Of a stretch of DNA of 64,000 nucleotides, positions 43,801 through 52,500 are shown piece after piece. This DNA comes from Yamagishiella unicocca (taxonomy: Eukaryota; Chlorophyta; Chlorophyceae; Chlamydomonadales; Volvocaceae), in assembly GCA_003116995.1 (NCBI GenBank), contig BDSL01000055.1, positions 595,643 to 659,642 on the forward strand, in the 5' to 3' direction. Made by a program: the position numbers and the translations under genes. The notes below the pieces were generated by a model, which saw only the letters and a program-made list of their open reading frames with translations, was not told where the DNA came from and searched no databases. Each line of letters opens with the position of its first letter. Positions within the stretch are counted from its first letter, which is position 1.

Positions 43801-46453
43801 CCAAAAGCAGGGCCGGTGGGACCTGCCTGACGAACACGCGGCGACCCGGAAGCGCACCCTACGGGGCAACACCACCATCAACACTATATCCCAGAACCCG
43901 TACTTGGATGTGTATCCCCCAGGCCGGTACACCATCCAGTTGGGGACGCGTGCACCCTTAGCAACAAGCCTTGTAGCCGGCACGGAATACACAGCGCACG
44001 TGTACGACCCGCGTGGGGTGTGCGTGGGCCGCCTCACCGCAGCCCGGCTACACCTCCTCCGTGCACGCTGGCAGCATATGAAGGACCGGACGCCCGAGCT
44101 CCACTGCAGCCTCACCGCCCAGGGCGGATTCGAAGAGGATGTAGCCCGCCTCCTGCACCGAAGTCAAGCGGGGGCAGACGGCAGGAAAGGGAAGTCTACA
44201 CCCCGCTCGGAGACCACGCTCAACGTCTCCCTAAGCGGGCACCTAGTGAGCGCCCTGCGCAACCTCCAGGCTGGACATGTGACGGAGCGGTTTGCCTCCC
44301 CACTCAACAGCCTGGGCGCGGCCGACTGCTACTTCAGTCGCCACAGCGAAGACCAGCTTTTCGGGGCATGCACAGAAGGATACAGCCACCGCTTCACCGG
44401 CCTATCCATAGCACACCCGGACCCTACCCCAGAAAGTGCCAAACGAGCCCTTGGCTGGGCCATCGCCAGTGCTGAAACAGTGGCAACCTCCCCTGAACCC
44501 ACCGTCACCCTTATCGCCCTCCCATATGACCGAACGGGCCCGTACACACACCTCACCGAGAGCGCACTAGTCCACCGCCTCGCCCAGCTGTGGGACGGCG
44601 ACCTCTCCAGCCTAACCACTGGTGATGGCACAGCCTCCAGCGCCCCGCGATATGCCCGCGGAATCGACATCCTGTTAGTGGCCAATAGCACAGGCTTAGA
44701 AGCCTTCAATAACTGCGCATGGAAACAACTCCGCACGACCCTAATGCAAAGCGGGGACGGCGTTAAACAACTCGCACCCACGCGTATAGAGCAAAAGCAA
44801 GGAGAATCGGACAAGCACTGGTGTTGCTGGAGAGCCCGGAAGAGGGCTAAGGAACTACGTGCGCAGCCCCCCAGCGCGCCGACACTCACGGTATGCATCG
44901 CGGCAGCCGACGCGCACGAACGCCCGATTCGGACGGACTTCCCCGCCACCCTGGGCCTCCAATATGACGCTGACAGCATCATCTGGACCGATGGCAGCTG
45001 CCTTAAGCCCGACGAGGAAGGAGGGCCGCAGCGCACTGGGGCCGCCTACTACAAAGCTGGGAAGACAACCCACGTAAACCCCAACGGTATCGACTATACG
45101 AACACCATCCAAAGAGCTGAACTAGCAGCCATCAGGGCCGCTCTCGCCGACCCAGAGGTGCAGGAACAGCACCGGGCTACTATTGCTACCGATAGCATTG
45201 CCTCACTCTACCTAATAAGGCGTGCAATTAATGCGCCAGAAAAGCTACACATTTCCAAGCACAGAGCACTACTACTATCTATAGTCGACCTGCTCCGAAA
45301 CTACGCCGACGCCGGCACTAAGATACAACTGCTACACGTACGTTCTCATACTGGGCTCTATGGAAATGACATGGCAGACGCTGGAGCCACGGCTACGGCC
45401 TCCGGAGAAGTCGCTGCTGATATAACAGAGGAAGCTGATAACGAGGGATACCGCCACATCCACTGGGCGGCACGCAGCAGGGACACCTGTTTTGTGTCGG
45501 ACCTGAATAGGGGACTCCTAAAGCATCTCCCATCAGAGACGTACGGCGGTTACACCAACGACCCCGAGTCAACCGCACGCTGGAGGGAGGCTGCCCCCGA
45601 ACTCTCCGCCCGATTCAGCAACGCCTATCTCACCACACACCGTATGGGCCACTGGCTCACAAAGCAGGTCCTGTACGCGCGCTATGGGTACCTTTACAAT
45701 GCCCGACTCAAACAGCTCTACGGCCGAGGCGGGGATGGTAAATGCCCCCTCTGCCGACACAGCCGGGAAGGCCCCACAACTGACTCCGGCAGTCACATCC
45801 TCGGGGGCTGCCGTCACAAAACTATGGTAGGGGCGTACATTAACCGACATAACAGCGCCGTACGGGCAGTCGCTGCATGCCTGCACAACGGCAACAAAGG
45901 AGGAGGCCTTATGGTCATGGATGCAGGACGGGCGGAAGAGCTCCCTGAATACTGTGCGGGAAACAGGCCACCGCTCTGGATGTTCACGGAAACAGACCAG
46001 CGAGACCCCAACGTCAGCAAAATGCGCCCGGACATCATGTTCATCCCTAACCTACCCGGAAGCAGAATCCCAAGAAACGCTACTACCTGCCGATTGCCTG
46101 GGCCCAAGAACCAATACCCTGTGTACATCATTGAGGTAGGTTACACCAGCGACCTTAACCACTCGGACAAATGTACGGAGAAAACCATTCAGCACAAGAA
46201 ACTTTCCGACGCCCTGGAGCGAGCGGGCTGGACGGTGCACTACACCAGGAATGAGGTAATCACCCTAGGTGCAACCGGCACCATCCCCAGTACGGTCAAG
46301 CCACTACTCCAAACCCTGGGAGCCAGCGCTGAACAAGCCAACAAATGCTGCCTACACCTCCACCAACATGCGGTGGTTAGCGCCGGCGCCATCATCAAAA
46401 ACCGCCGAGTGCTGGAAAACGGACCGCAGCAGGGAGCCAGGGGGGTGGGCTAA
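34892..46453 (+). CDS. RandI/Dualen polyprotein: Josephin-like peptidase, APE, RT, RNase H, RLE
   Basis: 3853 aa, uninterrupted. Order: a hydrophobic segment (about 106-127); a membrane cluster (about 507-655, e.g. YWTAYVAQYLIAMTIWL); a partial Josephin-like motif QRCMTHAVNNLLGG (C768); a fuller one with YGFCGIHATNNLLG (C858), H979 in VHTYAV and E994 in KIESL. An AP-like endonuclease follows (about 1265-1525: THNVRGL, LTETKL, SGDFNAV, SFDHNPV). Reverse transcriptase (about 1910-2200) has AYIDFSSAFN, GTVQGDTLSP and YADD (2152-2155). RNase H has D3367, E3410, D3434, H3486 and D3496. The restriction-like endonuclease has a CCHC (C3618, C3621, H3635, C3640), RPD (D3714) and E3748. All catalytic residues checked are present, so target-primed reverse transcription looks possible. 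Josephin folds are deubiquitinases, which suggests interaction with host ubiquitin (inference). The Met start is the first in frame, 86 bp inside the element. Confidence 0.93.
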   Translation: MEVERSRGTVAPGNEPVASLHALRTAIILDSEADDPGSFRRGPVGISVDAVSDSLSGRSHGDATSHNTDSNADTKQGAEGVRSEPPRGVDASKAGNGRNGCPGKYAQVAQLVLTVILLSMQPALGQVQAQPALKCPDTREDAAPKLRWFGQVAANTWDLNTSSYTPTKESGLGHRGDTSACQWVTLTQHLKCNNSNHSNIPTYRQTMYPQGRELTCTSGRIRTRVRSMDGTGKQRGTTYGTHPERSMFLVYYGLERSEPAKRQMISARASPEPYTARVQLAELIRSHTNQQRKMRWLTGDTVGIREHGTVTWDPDGHLGTVHEHTTPHRSMFQTDERYDPQLNTDVNGMRRYRSAGANEENDGNDGMAEGLTPPGASGTKGREKAADQTAIPATTQAVPTSIKPMSSHSPPWNRSKLELPILLGTPNQMRYTTAPTEWDMSSRRLGVRNSAVKTRAVGSPDPETHENTVSLSNPSMLATGASHAVRQWLNVIAKPLARPFKSVTWAAYLMVYWTAYVAQYLIAMTIWLMAAAVAITGAYHLYTKTQIAWRWNLSNDTVPTAINAAGVAAAALFPTALVACASPLIWCSIPLVGATVLLLWAGTPFATLASSTVILAAQVLRRQLIQAARRVYSKPKILTVMLLGALTFCYVYRLRTTEPTNPTLTIAPTTIVGIRTLAILYTPRKTEPPAATTTNAKTQQARTPANNHKTNTPAADTNLRGGDDATPANATTRPNEPPRLPQPTRWPPPVPPTNGTPLYHEKQWRQRCMTHAVNNLLGGSHTDPPHVPTYCNAMLTHLNTPLRGAYGAHRPAAPQAARNQTRALPPPPPGTPPNPIPWPPPAPVRAYREAQLPLYGFCGIHATNNLLGWKCLDGYHVLRYCESTLAHLTAQNSHNHPTPETAQLANAWSACYRPNGYFSEYAINHYLANCSTIAGQADRHLILRRVNTLPPPRPTKEQILGMLPQPARNLGFTVHGKVHTYAVKREGNNWTKIESLSEGRRDMSAENWSCIKGTLYYLDTHERHEHNPETGPMADVPAPPAFQHPLPDPAHEIPHTDPPGDNVRHAQYDGGTPANGTTDQPPGTQRRRAAERRNPSVTVRWAVGGEFIMVGDTLSGPDANAGIHQLMRNQTDTEPTERLPPRAEAPAKRRKRQPPANPPPNDANTAIHKQPRTIMDYLAALTGGRAREHPEQQAAPNQTQPPERSPERRNNQAAAGETVTQGAAQANQQAPPAAQTTDETRPRVPTTPVEPPNDAAPPGTRPPQSLHLVTHNVRGLYNKLETVLCNVREWNADIIVLTETKLGHRTDWLRRVMQAEHAGYRIYSSSKPWKGDPRQRAAGVLVAVADKYSRMNATTPIQPPKRLAGYISHCVIATPRSIPLHVIGVYCPEDTHIRDAIYSYCAGVTAAAAAAGNHLIISGDFNAVLHPNERSTNTMDTADRQHSAFALANHLEPIQAPGTGRQMSYTQLQNETATHRSRIDDILLNAPLRAAVLNRGTGTTTANPTPRPTEMITVAGGSFDHNPVHARLPIANMHLWEARGPTPRTQNTETRPVPPSWRDVVLPIPAAALQKATNTMRASLTTATAALMAKLRPAKREIEAALAAHTSTAIATGAQPTTAEEMAAQLSTSTAIQETNVDTLAAELQGILDGALTTLLDCCPRKPPKTGKKHAPRKTSRQIKKLYTQHKQLKELYETELNDTIGARHPAQPDTPAGQTRRTPSQADQRPTDRPGSPTPRRRTTNTRAIRMPTPRPPRRANTRTTGLLAQIREVGIALHLLVQKETQNNVTKARNRFRHRLTTKARQAHKEIFTSAQGERGIPAVQHPTSKELCTDADTILEAIHTYYQDQAVAVTGPRTGLYRPEEVQRTYPFLPGPTTTDPFTLHSPKDPRSHSLLASIADPTNFQTCLTHLSRNKAPGPDGIPNELLKALPAEVHAAMHDLMLVMWVKAETPREWTTSTTVLLPKPGDPTTLNNYRPIALANTTYKLWTSLLTVAIGDVAAALNLFSEAQEGFLAYRNTERQILNLIHAIEDSALTRQDLYAAYIDFSSAFNTISHDLLLQVMWDLGLPEDLILVIRNLYSQARTAVRTEHGTTNPIHIERGTVQGDTLSPVLFIIFIEPMLRWLHAGGRGYHYGCLDKNENIRYNCSSAAYADDLAVLATNPQDLQTQCDKISQYAAWAGMKVNNKKCAVTGILHKRAGHDTSIKGPTCERTLKSILCDKIKIGGKLVPYTPPTDPYKYLGVNVTLTLNWGPHLRYVSQAVTEKGTQLLSCMASPDQRLRVLQTCIQSVVAYSFPTMAYTPNDIRMLDAMIARIAKKCYYITPSFPTRAILHPAEMYGLGVGSLLPTYVQRSTRALVLALNDPGRLGVVTRAMLKLQHDYAGPQPMHRLAGASCYYVTLKQLSLARESGIAITAAGQPYAPEINTLYEAVQLARGRADAQLPLPYRYVMPLVELGLDLQSLVDQNTGAHLITSAELQNLFINKTRIQRRHKVALNRLSLALSAHCDPLERGKDMDPKRYASEAPLGDRRLRRIPDVPAFAGLLSKSRVPNAAVMPSMDPHTLRTHRGVVPGEHGGRRPQTAPMPEATGAQYPRHGIAVNPTPNGPRGTDHQDPPSPQQETSRRGRKRKGVTARQEELIAKSTRCDNNKTRTAKARIHDVPALVQLHAEEEGKPVTQWARLWAGTDDDVAAFWRAVLEDMRPHVKSLGRRQQPTQTHAPQLRLTDRDGDEGRWDADPIHEPTDAEGIPLLNTADIHEALPPLAEAATPQAARPLGEPWEPWRVARAQILADQIPWPGMGDTTAEHQLTYDLYRDTEVISEVVAGPFTVRHTTTAAATKKARKQANRKRRRADNHPEQDNDPATTQGASSHETQYTVAWPHSIIPLSVLRAYIRQGYTYESVQEVQDELGPHLDKYFRKVTWKTSDMALWNLERDPNFPAALQRYNAARNTPRDPRPTRPAPARDQSLTNAQKQGRWDLPDEHAATRKRTLRGNTTINTISQNPYLDVYPPGRYTIQLGTRAPLATSLVAGTEYTAHVYDPRGVCVGRLTAARLHLLRARWQHMKDRTPELHCSLTAQGGFEEDVARLLHRSQAGADGRKGKSTPRSETTLNVSLSGHLVSALRNLQAGHVTERFASPLNSLGAADCYFSRHSEDQLFGACTEGYSHRFTGLSIAHPDPTPESAKRALGWAIASAETVATSPEPTVTLIALPYDRTGPYTHLTESALVHRLAQLWDGDLSSLTTGDGTASSAPRYARGIDILLVANSTGLEAFNNCAWKQLRTTLMQSGDGVKQLAPTRIEQKQGESDKHWCCWRARKRAKELRAQPPSAPTLTVCIAAADAHERPIRTDFPATLGLQYDADSIIWTDGSCLKPDEEGGPQRTGAAYYKAGKTTHVNPNGIDYTNTIQRAELAAIRAALADPEVQEQHRATIATDSIASLYLIRRAINAPEKLHISKHRALLLSIVDLLRNYADAGTKIQLLHVRSHTGLYGNDMADAGATATASGEVAADITEEADNEGYRHIHWAARSRDTCFVSDLNRGLLKHLPSETYGGYTNDPESTARWREAAPELSARFSNAYLTTHRMGHWLTKQVLYARYGYLYNARLKQLYGRGGDGKCPLCRHSREGPTTDSGSHILGGCRHKTMVGAYINRHNSAVRAVAACLHNGNKGGGLMVMDAGRAEELPEYCAGNRPPLWMFTETDQRDPNVSKMRPDIMFIPNLPGSRIPRNATTCRLPGPKNQYPVYIIEVGYTSDLNHSDKCTEKTIQHKKLSDALERAGWTVHYTRNEVITLGATGTIPSTVKPLLQTLGASAEQANKCCLHLHQHAVVSAGAIIKNRRVLENGPQQGARGVG

Positions 46454-46474
46454 GGGTAACTTTTTGTCCCCACA

Positions 46475-46573
46475 GCAGGTGGCGCGAGCGTATAGGGTGT
46501 ACTAACACCCTCACCGCCCCGCCCCCGTAATACATGCTAGGCCTAGCGCCAGCGTACTCATTATTATTATTAT
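46475..46573 (+). promoter_or_regulatory. RandI 3' terminal recognition tail
   Basis: The sequence from CAGGTGGCGCGAGCGTATAG through a hairpin-forming AGGGTGTACTAACACCCT and the palindrome GCTAGGCCTAGC to the (ATT)n tail is repeated at the ends of both SINEs and at 53779-53874. In LINEs this 3' end is what the reverse transcriptase recognises, so I read it as the cis-acting RT template signal. The sharing is seen directly; the function is inferred. Confidence 0.75.
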
Positions 46574-46901
46574 TAATTGGTGGGTCTGTAGTCGGGGCAT
46601 GCCTTTCCGTCCCTCTTTTGTGGATGGCCTTTGCTGTTATTCGTTCCTTCGTTGTGCTAAGTGATCCATAGTTAGTTGCTCGGTCGCGTAGTTTGGGCCG
46701 TTTTCATCTGAACATGCGGGAGGCATATCCCACCTCCGTGTGCCTCACACTATTGTGTGTAGTGGAGTTACCTTTACCGTGGCCCAGGGTCGTCGACTGA
46801 TGCCTTAACGAGTAACGCTGCTGTATAGAGAGAGAGACCGCGTGCTGTATGACGCTTTACCTTCTCTCGGACGATCGACCATGTTACGAGTTCGGCTTGC
46901 G

Positions 46902-47476
46902 TTCTGGCGTTCGGTGTAGCTCAATTGGGAGAGCCCGAAAAATCCAATCCTTGTGGCCTGGTAGATCCCAGGTTCTATTCCCACAAGGTGCGGCACAGGA
47001 GATGCAGGTTCGAATCCTGCCGCCGATCCCGATGGTGCGGGCAGCCAATAGCCATCGGTGTGGTTAGGGAGGACTAACTCTAGTATGAAGTGTTGGGGCT
47101 TAGGCCAGAGACGGGAGCGTGTGCGTCCTACGGGTGGCTCAACCATCAAGTACACTCAAGTACACCAAGTATGGCGGCATGCTGGACATGGAGCTGGCGG
47201 AAGACCGGTTTCCGGAGAGCGCTTGAATCTCAAAAATTGATATAAATATGAGTTAGGGATGTGGCAGGAGCACCAGCCTCCGGCGAGTTGCACTAACTGG
47301 TCGTGTTCCACAGCGATAATGTGGCGTGGGCCTTAGCGATATGAGGTGGATTGGTACTGGTGGCGCGAGAGTATAGGGTGTACTGATGCCCTCACCGCCC
47401 CGCCCCCTTACGTAACAACATGCCAGGCCTAGTGCCGGCGTAATGTAATAATAATAATAATAATTCTGGCGTTCGG
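46902..47476 (+). mobile_element. tRNA-derived SINE with RandI-type 3' tail, copy 1
   Basis: TTCTGGCGTTCGG (13 bp) flanks the element at 46902-46914 and 47464-47476; the SINE is 46915-47463. The head resembles a tRNA: TAGCTCAATTGGGAGAGC forms a D-arm and Pol III A box. GCAGGTTCGAATCCTGC is a perfect T-arm and B box, and a 7-bp acceptor-like stem closes it (TCGGTG against CGCCGA). Between them an extra 8-bp stem (CCTTGTGG/CCACAAGG) contains a second B-box-like GGTTCTATTCC. The body is about 350 bp, and the last roughly 95 bp match the RandI 3' tail. No protein is encoded. Confidence 0.92.
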
Positions 47477-49531
47477 CTTCCTGACACCATATGCGGGGTA
47501 TATATCCAACTTATCCAAGAGCTTCCCAATGTACGTACACATTCGGTCTTGTCCAGCAGGTAGGTGTTGCCGGCGGCTTTGGCGAGCCATGTCCCGTCAC
47601 AGGAACGGTGTGTACTACTTTCAGCCGTCGGTTTAGGTGTCCTTCACTGTTATGCAGAAGCTGTTTATCGTGTTGGGGCCTGACGCGTCTTGAGTGTGCG
47701 CTTTGGGCGGCATCGCAGGTCCCACCTTGTTGCATTGTCCCTTCTTCACCAGGGTTACGCATTACATGTACGCAATTAAAATCCCACGCAATTCCTTACA
47801 TTGCTCGGTGTCCGGTTTGTGGCGGTGGTCATCACTGTCGCTTGCACTGGCGCTAGATAGCAGCTCTGCAACGGGGGTCGGCCGTCGTGTTATCGTTGCC
47901 ACGACAGACCTTTCGGTAGGTGTGTTCCTGGTTTGAATCCTTGGTACCATTGTTCCTCACCACGAGATGCCACCCGGTATAGCAGTTCGCAGCAGGGCAG
48001 GGGGGGCTTACGTACTTGCAGCCCCGCCCTTAAGCCCATCCGCCGCCACCGTAGCAGAGCTCGGGAGGTGGTCCGTGGCTTCCGCCAGTGTTACGGTTAG
48101 TGAAAGGACAGCAAGCAAGCAATGTTGCAAGCGTCTTCGCACTTGTCGTCCACTCCGACCGCGACCTACCTGTCGCGCACCCAACGTTGACCGCGTTGTT
48201 GAGGAAGTTCGCCATCTATTATCTATTATATTGACGCCAATTGTAGCAGTATTACGTCCCGGGGATTCCTATAAACCACGCCAGGCTTCGGCCGTGGTAC
48301 GTACGGATTATTATTATTATTATTATTTACCGACCCACTTGGTAACGTCTGCATTTTTGCCCCCCTTATTTTACAGCCAAAACGACCCATAATCGACGCT
48401 TTTATGCCATAGACAGGTAGGGGATACGTCTGTAAAATGGGAGCGTAACTATGGGAGCCGACCTATTTCTGTTTATAGCCCATTCGACTACAGCCGATAC
48501 ATAGACGATACGTTTAGCCGACCATTCCATCGGCTATAGCATAGATAGCGCGATAGCTCGGATTCGGCTCGGCGCGGAGCTGATTCGACTAATAATAGCC
48601 GGATCGATCGTCTATACCCTGTCTATATCGATCCTGTTGTCTATATATAGATAGGCCAGCGACTTTAGATACGTAGATAGACGATCTATAAACAGGGCAG
48701 CTGGTACGTACGTCTAACTGATAACATTTGTTCGATAATAATCAGTGGATGGACCCAACAGTTACAAATTGTTAGGGGTATAGATCGTCTGCCATGCCTG
48801 GCCATGCCAGTCTTTCTCAATCAATGCAGTCACACACTACTGCCGTGTATGCACTTCCTACCACTCCCTAGTGGTGTTAGTCTGGTACTTGCATGCGCCA
48901 GTAGTGGGCTCCGGACCAAAAGACAGAATCGATCACTGGGCGACGCTACGAGAAAGGTACGTACAGAAACCCAGCCGGACCGACCTATCCCACCAATGCC
49001 AACGAAGCACTCGACACCATCCAGAGGCGAAAACACAGCAGCCAGCACCCCATGCGAGCTATCTAGATATATAGGCTTGCTATCTAGCAGGAGCCGGCCA
49101 CCACGCAATCAACCCACGCCACCCGCCGGCGGGCCCGTCCGCAACCAGATGGAGAACCAGCGAGCGCCGCCGCCGCGAACGAACAACCAGGTATATAGAA
49201 CAACTACCCGCCTCTCATTCTAGAGGACACCAGCTCCGAGCAGGGCACGCACACGCACCTACCCGTGGACGAGAAATACAACAAGCTAGGAAAGAAAATT
49301 GCCAAACAAATGAACCCACGCGCGCACACCTACCCATGCATGCCCGGTTCATTCGGCCCCGCCCACACCGGCCGCCCACACAAGGCGAAGCGACTGCGCC
49401 GGCAGCTACCTGCTCCAAATAAAATAGATTGCTCGCTCGTGATACATGCATGGTACATGTATGGGATCTCCAACTAACCGTCTACGTATAATAATGTTAC
49501 CTGCCTATGGTTAGTCGTTTGCGTCCGTCAA
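47477..49531. other. Repeat-rich spacer between SINE copy 1 and the surface-protein gene
   Basis: No supported gene was found. An (ATT)n tract at about 48307-48329, preceded by GCCAGGCTTCGGCCGTGGTAC, looks like the 3' tail of another truncated retroelement; no duplication was found for it. From 48420 to 48720 the DNA is AT-rich with many CTATAGATAG-like words and no coding character. From about 48895 to 49200 it weakly matches the dispersed repeat at 32275-32560. The 3' UTR of the - strand surface-protein gene should occupy the right end. Confidence 0.45.
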
Positions 49532-52500
49532 CTAGCAGGGGCCGGCTGCTGGTGATACTTTTTTGCCGCCAATCGGCATTTCAATACGCCTAATAATGAA
49601 CTTAGCAAAGAAATTTGCTACTTTTGTAAATATCCATGACGCCAGTCCTTGATCAAGAGGCACGTCACGCAAGGGTAAGCGCTTCACCAGCATGTGGTGC
49701 GCAATCTGGTAAATGATGTCAGCAGCGAAGTATGCAGAGAAAGCTGTACAAAATATCGCCACAGCAGTAAATCCAGCGACATGGTTGTTGTATGATTGGA
49801 TGAGCAGCTGTGGAATCGATTCCAACATAAGCTCGATCAGGATAAGGCTTTGTATTATGCCGACTGGAGGATCTCGAGATGCCTGATTATTGGTTGACCA
49901 GGACAGCAGCCACCAATTACTCACCTTCTCAATTGCGTATAGCTTAGTCAAGACTAGAAAGCAACCCACGACAACAAAGGCTGATGACAGGACGACACCC
50001 AATGCAAACGCTACTGTCACGAACAGACATGTCAGAACGAAACCGCCTGACCACAATAGCATATAGAGCAGCCATAACGCAGCCCAGAATAACGTCGTGG
50101 CATTGACAGCGACTGCTCTTTTTTTTGCCCATCCGCAGGCTTTGCGACCGTATGTTAAGATAGGCGAAGGCAACTCCGTGCACAGCCGAGGCAGTCTATA
50201 TTTTGAATGGGAAAGACCGTGCACAGCACTGATGAAAATAAACGGCAGCACTTGGCTGAAAATACAAGACAAACACACCCACTGCAGCGCACGGGAGTAG
50301 AAGGGTGCAGAGACAAGGTATACTGCATCTAGAATGACATCCAGGCTTGAAACGATGACAACTGCCCAGATCTTGGCTCCTGACCTTGTAACAAGAAGAA
50401 TGGCAATCGTAACTCCAAAGAACCCGAACATAAGCGCAGCCAAGAAGATAGGCCATACGATTGAATCAGCGGCAATGATACTTGCGGGGGGAGGTGGCGG
50501 TGGTGGGAAGGGTGGCGAAGGTGGTGATGGAGGTGAAGGGGGTGGTGGAGGCGAAGGGGGTGAAGGCGGTGATGGAGGAGAACCTGTGTATGTGCACAGG
50601 AATCGTGGAAGATATATAAATAGGCACCACACGATTGGGGAACATGAAACATACGTTATAGAAGTAGGTTCGTTGTTATTTGACGATTGCCTGATGACAA
50701 GACATGTACCTAGTAGTATGTAGTAATAACGTAAGTAAGAAAGGAAATAAGTAAGCTGCATGCTATGTATATATGCGTACCAATGTACATGTACGTAGGA
50801 GCTACGTTCAAGACGTTCATATGCACATATACTACTACGTATTATTGCAGGTATGCAGGCTGAACGCATTTATTATTTGGAACGCATTTTTCTTCGTAGT
50901 TTATATATGCAGTCAACGGCGATGCTATACCTATTTAAATAACCTTACTTTACGTACGTAGGTACCCTGCTGCTATATATGACGGAAGGTGCGTGCAATA
51001 GTCCTTTGCGCATTCGTTATTGATAGCGGCACTTGCTCTGTCGACAGAGCAGTGACGCCACTGCTGTTTTCCACCTCGCTCAATCCTAATAGTAAGCTGA
51101 TGAAGGCTAAGCTCGGGAAGCTGCTTTTATTGCTAGGTAGAAACCTTGCATCATTCGCACCTGACTACCTATACATGGCATTTCAAACGGGGGTCGGTCA
51201 GCACCGGTGTGGCGGTATATATGTAATAACCCACCCATCTACCTATCCCTGGTCGTCAAGATTGGTCATCAATGAGGGGTACGTATGTAACCCATACATG
51301 GTATCGGTTACCCCAATCTTGCCCTCCTATATAGATATGGTCATCTTTGTTAGGATAGAGTTTATTGGGTACGTGATTACAGGGCGGGTTTTAACGGGAC
51401 CGGCGGTCACCTACAGTACCCCCACCTTCCGCGCGGCGGTAACGTACCGGGGCAAATCACGCACGCAAGCACCCTAAACTCGCTCTGTAACCACACCGCA
51501 CGTGCCTGCTGTCAGCCTGTCAACTTGTACATACATACAGTATCGGTGTAGCTCAATTGGGAGAGCCCGAAAAATCCAATCCTTGTGGCCTGGGAGATCC
51601 CAGGTTCAATTCCCACAAGGTGCGGCACAGGAGATGCAGGTTCGAATCCTGCCGCCGATCCCGATGGTGCGGGCAGCCAATAGCCATCGGTGTGGTTAGG
51701 GAGGACTAACTCTAGTATGAAGTGTTGGGGCTTAGGCCAGAGACGGGAGCGTGTGCGTCCTACGGGTGGCTCAACCATCAAGTACACTCAAGTACACCAA
51801 GCATGGCGGCATGCTGGACATGGAGCTGGCGGAAGACCGGTTTCTGGAGAGCGCTTAAATCTCAAAAATTGATACACATATAAGTTAGGGATGTGGCAGG
51901 AGCACCAGCCTCCGGCGAGTTGCACTAACTGGTCGTGTTCCACAGCGATAATGTGGCGTGGGCCTTAGCGATATGAGGTGGATTGGTACTGGTGGCGCGA
52001 GCGTATAGGGTGTACTAATGCCCTCACCGCCCCACCCCCTTAACAACATGCCAGGCCTAGTGCCGGCGTAATGTAATAATAATAATAATAATAATACATA
52101 CATACAGTAGTAATGCAGGGGGGGTTGTCACGCATGTGGCCTAAACTCGGGAACTAACCCGCCCCACCGCACGTGTTTGCCAGCCCTATCTATCAATGGG
52201 TCAAGTCACGGGGGCGGGGTAATATTGGCTTCTGACTTACTTACTCCTCTATACCTCTGTTGTATCTGTCCTGGGATGTATCATGAAAGATGGTTCTGTC
52301 TTCCATCTGCTCGCGAGACCTTTTCTGTTAAGGTCATGATACAACAACTAACCTCGCTGCTGCATTATTATTGGACCGCGAAGATCAACTACCACAACAG
52401 CATAGTTACACTGAACTTTTATTTAAGAAAGAAAGAAAGAAAGGTTACGCTGGCACTTGGCCTGGCGTGGATTATGGAAGGTCGCGGTATTTTTACAGAT

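Larger units (their letters stand above)
34791..46588 (+). mobile_element. Full-length RandI/Dualen-type non-LTR retrotransposon with 15-bp TSDs
   Basis: TAATTGGTGGGTCTG occurs at 34791-34805 and again at 46574-46588. It is a perfect 15-bp target-site duplication, so the element proper is 34806-46573 (11,768 bp). It has an 86-bp 5' UTR, one ORF of 3853 codons (34892-46453) and a 120-bp 3' UTR ending in an (ATT)n tail. Intact coding sequence and identical duplications indicate a recent insertion. Four further copies of its 3' end occur in the window: two SINEs, one tail-only copy and the element itself. RandI/Dualen elements are known from Chlamydomonas as LINEs carrying both an AP-like and a restriction-like endonuclease, which is the arrangement seen here. 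Confidence 0.95.

Noticed and set aside
46914..47035. Genuine tRNA gene
   Set aside because: The tRNA-like fold is the head of a SINE. It lacks a normal anticodon arm, recurs at 51543 and sits within target-site duplications.
47967..48392. + strand frame ending in poly-Tyr
   Set aside because: The Tyr run is just translation of the (ATT)n retroelement tail; no domain is present upstream.
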